A stretch of 8,489 nucleotides of DNA from JAICTV01 sp035634055 (lineage in GTDB: Bacteria; Planctomycetota; Phycisphaerae; Tepidisphaerales; Tepidisphaeraceae): the NCBI GenBank assembly GCA_035634055.1, contig DASQDR010000143.1, positions 1 to 8,489 of the forward strand, given 5' to 3'. Each line of letters starts with the position of its first letter. Positions within the stretch are counted from its first letter, which is position 1. The translations under genes and the position numbers were made by a program. Of the stretch, positions 5,653-8,489 are shown in pieces. Under the pieces are notes generated by a model. The model was not told the DNA's origin. It saw only the letters and a list, made by a program, of their open reading frames with translations, and ran no database searches.

Positions 5653-6225
5653 TTGACCTTTGCACGAAAGAAGCTCATTTCTGCCGCGGTGTACGCTTGC
5701 GCGGTGCTGTCCGCCGCTTCGGCCGTTCTCTGGATCAGGAGCTACTTGGGCTACGACAGGTTCCAACTGAGGAGGTTGTCTGCCGCCGGCGCCGTCGAAG
5801 GTTATCAAGCGGTCGTGTCAGAAAAAGGGTCGATTGGTTTCGCAATGATGCGCCTGGCCAACGCGGGAACCGAGCTTGGCCCCCCGCGTCACGACGTTGT
5901 GTTCCAGCGATACCCCGCGAGCACTGGCTTCGCCGAGCGCGACCGCCGAGCGCGTTTCCGCGCGACGGGTACGCGGTGCGTTGGCTTTGGCTTCGCGCTC
6001 ATCGATGAGCTTCAAGATCTGGGGCCCCAGCCACCGGTCGCCGCCGGTGGGGCGCCGCGTTATGCATGGCGATCGATCGACCGCGTGCTGCTCGTTCCAC
6101 ACTGGGTCCCCGTGGCCGTCTTCGCTTCGCCCGCGGCTTGGCAGGCGTTGCTCGCGCATCGCCGCCGCCGCTGCCGTCACAACGATTGGGGCGACGTCTC
6201 GGCCTGCAACACAATCGGCAATTGA
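5653..6225 (+). CDS. Membrane protein of the GYDLR family with its zinc ribbon lost
   Basis: A protein of 190 residues from TTG at 5653, chosen because it gives the basic MTFARKK before a hydrophobic helix (about 8-28, then LWIRSYLGYDRFQL). No good ribosome site is visible. The middle domain keeps the family pattern (YQAVVSEKGSIGFAMMRL, YAWRSIDRVLLVPHWVPVAV), and residues 144-165 form the second helix, followed by AHRRRRCRH. At that point relatives continue as CRHCGYDLR, but here the text becomes NDWGDVSACNTIGN and stops. Only Cys 174 of the four zinc ligands remains. The break at about 6178-6182 coincides with the start of hydrolase-associated DNA, so the gene was probably truncated by recombination and may be non-functional. 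Confidence 0.7.
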   Translation: MTFARKKLISAAVYACAVLSAASAVLWIRSYLGYDRFQLRRLSAAGAVEGYQAVVSEKGSIGFAMMRLANAGTELGPPRHDVVFQRYPASTGFAERDRRARFRATGTRCVGFGFALIDELQDLGPQPPVAAGGAPRYAWRSIDRVLLVPHWVPVAVFASPAAWQALLAHRRRRCRHNDWGDVSACNTIGN

Positions 6226-6229
6226 GGAT

Positions 6230-6718
6230 GTGGCGGCGGTTATCTACAACGAATTGGGTCTTTACCGGCCAGCATGCGAACCCAACTCGGCAAAGCAAAC
6301 AGTGGACGATTATGACCCAGCCTCTGTGACCGAACTGAATGAGGCCCGAAAGGGGGTGGGACAGGTATACCTCAACCGAAAGCGTTCGGGGACGATTGGT
6401 GGTACGGCACCTCCAACTCCACCGTCTGCGGACGCATTGAAGAACCCGGACGTCCAGCGCGAATGGGAAGCTGCTAAAACCGCCGCGAGGCAGGTCGTGG
6501 CGCAGGACGCTGCCGGACGAGATCCAACGAGCGGTGCGAGGCATTACCTGCTCCGGCAGGGCGGAACCCCTGAGGCAGGAGGCGCACCAGCGCGCCCGAA
6601 CTGGGCGCAAGGGCAGACCGCCAGTCAGAGTTTTGGGCCGTTCAGGAAACTATCAGACCGGGGCGATGTGCCTGCCGGCGAAGATGCGTGGCTCGATGTG
6701 TTTACCGGGATCCGCTGA
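6230..6718 (+). CDS. SleB-like cell-wall hydrolase domain, orphan C-terminal fragment
   Basis: From the GTG at 6230 the product is 162 residues; the frame is open further upstream, but there it overlaps the preceding gene. VAAVIYNELG resembles the start of Hydrolase_2 (SleB) domains, whose catalytic Glu follows a LARxVYxE-like helix (here Glu 8). ARKGVGQVYLNRKRSG corresponds to the VAAVVLNRVxS segment, and DPTSGARHYLLR to the DPTxGAxxF segment. I align these by eye only. Such domains cleave peptidoglycan and in planctomycetes also occur, to my memory, at the ends of RHS-type proteins. There is no signal peptide or credible ribosome site (GAGGA is only one base from the GTG), so this is more likely a detached C-terminal domain than a whole enzyme. 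Low third-position GC contrasts with the neighbours. A one-base change near 6222 could instead join it to the sequence before it. Confidence 0.65.
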   Translation: MAAVIYNELGLYRPACEPNSAKQTVDDYDPASVTELNEARKGVGQVYLNRKRSGTIGGTAPPTPPSADALKNPDVQREWEAAKTAARQVVAQDAAGRDPTSGARHYLLRQGGTPEAGGAPARPNWAQGQTASQSFGPFRKLSDRGDVPAGEDAWLDVFTGIR

Positions 6719-6759
6719 TCTGTTCCTGCGGTCGCCGGTGATACCCAACGGTGGATGGT

Positions 6760-7041
6760 ATGTCTCCCCAGCGGCCTGCAAAAGCTCGGCCAGCCCGAGC
6801 GCGGCGCCTCGCGTTGCTCTGCGTCTTCTACGTGACCGGCTACGCGGCCGCGATGGGCCTGCGCGCGCCGGCGGCAAATGCGTACTACTTCTACTATGAC
6901 GTTCGCTCCGTGATGCTCGATGCTGCGCTGTACTACGGGTTCTACCCGCTTTACGCCCTGCACGGTGCTTCGGGGCTCCCCGGGTTCGTCCACCATCTTC
7001 GGGAGCAGGAATCGCCCGATGTTCGCAATTCCGGCGTCTAG
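6760..7041 (+). CDS. Small membrane protein, possible partner of the hydrolase
   Basis: A protein of 93 residues from ATG at 6760; an in-frame GTG at 6751 would add three residues. It begins 41 bases after the hydrolase stop. A strongly basic N-terminus (PAKARPARARR) precedes a hydrophobic segment (about 17-33, LALLCVFYVTGYAAAM), and a second apolar, Tyr-rich segment follows (about 41-68, AYYFYYDVRSVMLDAALYYG). The short C-terminus is polar. Basic residues before the first helix suggest that the N-terminus stays in the cytoplasm. I do not recognise the family. Its size, membrane location and position after a peptidoglycan-hydrolase domain fit an immunity protein protecting the envelope, but this is inference from context only. 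Confidence 0.6.
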   Translation: MSPQRPAKARPARARRLALLCVFYVTGYAAAMGLRAPAANAYYFYYDVRSVMLDAALYYGFYPLYALHGASGLPGFVHHLREQESPDVRNSGV

Positions 7042-7043
7042 CT

Positions 7044-7124
7044 AGCGGGACAGAACTGGGGACAGAACCGGGGACAGTCACCTATTAGATGGCGCAGAAC
7101 AGGTGACTGTCATAGGGTCCCGCT
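7044..7124. repeat. Nested palindrome with GGGGACAG repeats (REP-like)
   Basis: The outer arms AGCGGGAC (7044-7051) and GTCCCGCT (7117-7124) are exact complements. The inner arms GACAGTCACCT (7073-7083) and AGGTGACTGTC (7101-7111) are also exact, with a 17-base loop. The left side carries three GGGACAG units (7047, 7058 and 7071). It starts three bases after the stop of the small membrane gene. It resembles the GGGGACAG palindromes I associate with RAYT-type repeat families. Confidence 0.8.
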
Positions 7125-7243
7125 CTCAGCAGTACGCGACACGGACCGGCACGGTCGCATCTGCGTGAAGCCGTGGCGCTTCTTCGGCAAGCGGGTCAGG
7201 AAGCGAAACAGATTGACGGAGATCACACGAAAGGAACTGGCCC

Positions 7244-7846
7244 TTGACAACCAACCACTCCCGTAGGCGGCTTCGAGTCGCGTGCGCGGTGCTGGTCCTC
7301 TCCCCGGCGGCGGTTCTCGCCGGCGCGGCGGCGCCCACCTCGACCGCGCCGACCAGCGCCGCCGCCGCCGCTTCCGGTGCGTACCTGCGTCGCCTGTTCA
7401 GGCTGGAGCGAGCGCTGGAAAAACCCTCGGCGGAGCGCAGGGCACTGGCGAGGCGGCTCGTCGACGAGTTCCGCCGCGCGACCGACGAGGACGAGACCAT
7501 CCGCCTGGCGAGCCTCCTGGGGATCCACCGGATCCAGGAGGCGGTCGAGCCGCTCGCCGAGCGCCTGACGTTCCGGACCGACCTGTTGAACGACAACCAG
7601 ATCGGCTACTGGGGCCGCTACCCGGCCGCCGGCGCGCTGATCGAGATCGGTCCACCGGCGGACCGGGCGATGATCAAGGTGCTTGCCGAGCGGGACGATC
7701 CCGACAGCCGGCGTCTCGCGCTGCTCGTGCTCGACCGGATCCTCGGGGAGGAGGAGGCGGCGCAAGCTGCGCTGTCCCGTGCGGCGAGCAAAGAGGCCGA
7801 CCCGGCGAAGCAGCGGCGCCTCCTGGCGGCCGCGCAACGGAAGTAG
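7244..7846 (+). CDS. Secreted HEAT-like helical repeat protein
   Basis: A protein of 200 residues from TTG at 7244, supported by AAGGA at 7231-7235 (spacing 8) and by the signal peptide it creates: basic SRRRLR, hydrophobic VACAVLVLSPAAVLA, and probable cleavage near AGA-AA (27-30). After a low-complexity Ala/Thr/Ser linker (30-44) the rest is helical. LASLLGIHRIQEAVEPLAERL and YPAAGALIEIGPPADRAMIKVL have the Ala/Gly/Pro spacing of HEAT repeats, and the C-terminus is acidic and then basic. HEAT solenoids bind other proteins; I see no enzyme motif. Very high third-position GC and intact structure set it apart from the damaged genes to its left, so it is probably native chromosomal material. 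It lies about 120 bases after the palindrome and has its own ribosome site, so it is likely transcribed separately. Confidence 0.8.
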   Translation: MTTNHSRRRLRVACAVLVLSPAAVLAGAAAPTSTAPTSAAAAASGAYLRRLFRLERALEKPSAERRALARRLVDEFRRATDEDETIRLASLLGIHRIQEAVEPLAERLTFRTDLLNDNQIGYWGRYPAAGALIEIGPPADRAMIKVLAERDDPDSRRLALLVLDRILGEEEAAQAALSRAASKEADPAKQRRLLAAAQRK

Positions 7847-8156
7847 CACGCTCGCCCGTCCGGTGAGTTCCGCAGGCGCTCGGGTACGCCGCCGAGCGAA
7901 GGTCCCCCCCCTGGCCGCTGCGCGGCAACCTTCGCGACTGCCGCGCCGCCGGCTCCTCCCGTTGGTCGTCGGTCGGCGTTCTCGCGGGCGGGTCTGACGG
8001 GGCGGGCGTGCCGCGGGCGGGAGATCGATTCGTGGCGGCCGCCCTCGCGGTCTCGCCGACGGCACGCTCGCATCAACGTCGGGGCGGTGCTCGCGAAGGT
8101 CGATTGGCGCCGCCGCGCTCAATGAGTTCAAGCGAGTCGACGAGGAAGTAAATCGA
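7847..8156. other. GC-rich stretch without a supported gene
   Basis: Open frames on both strands here translate to Arg/Pro/Ser-rich text typical of non-coding GC-rich DNA. Near 8118-8156 the frame of the RHS fragment reads LNEFKRVDEEVNRM, helical and normal in composition, and a second short stretch (INVGAVLAKVDWRRR, 8072-8116) lies in another frame. These may be scraps of disrupted genes. I see no repeat, RNA gene or clear promoter. Confidence 0.5.
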
Positions 8157-8489
8157 ATGAACGGGGCGTTTCACCGCTGGGAGGAAGCGCGCGGCGGCCG
8201 CAGCGGGGGAGCCTACGCCTACGATGCCCTCGGCCGGCGCATCCAGCACGGGGCTGGCTTCAGCACCGCGACCGACCTGTACTACTCCGATCAGTGGCAG
8301 GTGCTGGAGGAGCGGCAGGCCTCGGCGGTCAAGGCCCAGCAGGTCTGGAGCCCGGTCTACGTCGACGCCATGATCGCCCGCGACCGCGACGCCGACGCCA
8401 GCGGCGGCAACGGCCTGGAGGAGCGGCTCTACGCGGTGCACGACGCCAACTACAACGTCACCGCGCTCGTCAGCACCGCCGGCAGCGTG
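8157..8489 (+). CDS. RHS-repeat core fragment, 3'-partial
   Basis: At least 111 residues, open at the right edge. From residue 20 the text is RHS core: YAYDALGRRIQ, LYYSDQWQVLEER, VWSPVYVDAMIARDRDAD, LEERLYAVHDANYNVTALV. This is the stretch usually found shortly before the RHS-associated core that ends the cocoon of polymorphic toxin or surface proteins, and the wording is close to what I recall from planctomycetes. Complete RHS proteins have many hundreds of residues before this point, so this copy has lost its front. Residues 1-19 (MNGAFHRWEEARGGRSGG) are unrelated to RHS. Even so, the ATG at 8157 has a good ribosome site (AGGAAG at 8143-8148, spacing 8), so a short product could be made. 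Third-position GC is very high, like the beta domain at 3738-4280. Confidence 0.8.
   Translation, partial: MNGAFHRWEEARGGRSGGAYAYDALGRRIQHGAGFSTATDLYYSDQWQVLEERQASAVKAQQVWSPVYVDAMIARDRDADASGGNGLEERLYAVHDANYNVTALVSTAGSV

Noticed and set aside
5164..5808. Minus-strand open frame of 214 codons
   Set aside because: It covers the third ribbon gene, the terminator and the start of the next gene; composition is Ser/Arg-rich shadow text.
5876..6229. Upstream extension of the hydrolase frame
   Set aside because: Up to about 6180 it overlaps the membrane-family gene, whose own frame has helices and family motifs; the extension reads as Ser/Arg/Pro-rich shadow.
7244..7249. TTGACA as a -35 promoter box
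   Set aside because: No -10-like sequence lies about 17 bases downstream, and the same TTG is the best start codon of the HEAT-like gene.
7223..8131. Minus-strand open frame of 302 codons
   Set aside because: It is opposite the HEAT-like gene; the translation is Arg/Pro-rich without recognisable motifs. The + strand has a signal peptide and a ribosome site.

Overview
This window looks like an accessory, rearrangement-prone stretch of a high-GC planctomycete-like chromosome. Three signs point there. There are repeated small membrane proteins ending in a four-cysteine ribbon of the type CxxCGYDLRx(5-6)RCPECG, which I know as a strongly expanded planctomycete signature. There is an RHS-repeat fragment of planctomycete style at the right edge. 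Several genes start with GTG or TTG. This is recognition by eye; no search was run. All supported genes are on the + strand.

Layout. Positions 1-5564 hold three gene pairs. Each pair is a beta-rich, probably modular protein (1-1338, 2326-2781, 3738-4930) followed, with overlap or only a few bases between, by a two-helix membrane protein with a C-terminal zinc ribbon (1335-1874, 2792-3355, 4935-5564). The first and third large proteins share a homologous beta domain (motif VTLTLSNLPxH), then diverge completely. Every ribbon gene ends inside a copy of a short repeat, consensus ATCAAAGGGNNCAGGA, which supplies its last codons. A truncated transposase (3461-3730) abuts the third pair. After a terminator-like hairpin (5576-5604) comes a fourth member of the membrane family (5653-6225). 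It is cut exactly where its ribbon should begin and joined to the C-terminal part of a SleB-like cell-wall hydrolase (6230-6718), which is followed by a small membrane protein (6760-7041). Positions 7044-7124 form a nested palindrome with GGGGACAG repeats. A secreted HEAT-like protein (7244-7846) follows, then about 300 bases without a clear gene, then the start of an RHS-core fragment (8157-8489) running off the window.

Reading as a whole. The mixture of a shared N-terminal domain with unrelated C-termini, compositional switches inside genes, a hydrolase fragment next to a small membrane gene, RHS sequence, a broken transposase and REP-like repeats fits a recombination hot spot of polymorphic-toxin type (inference). 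The most unusual element is the recurrent coupling of a variable beta-rich protein with a membrane zinc-ribbon protein. Two frameshifts are well supported (base 104 and the C run 4758-4761) and one is possible (near 6222). They may be real decay or sequencing indels, so several products here may be non-functional or mis-framed.
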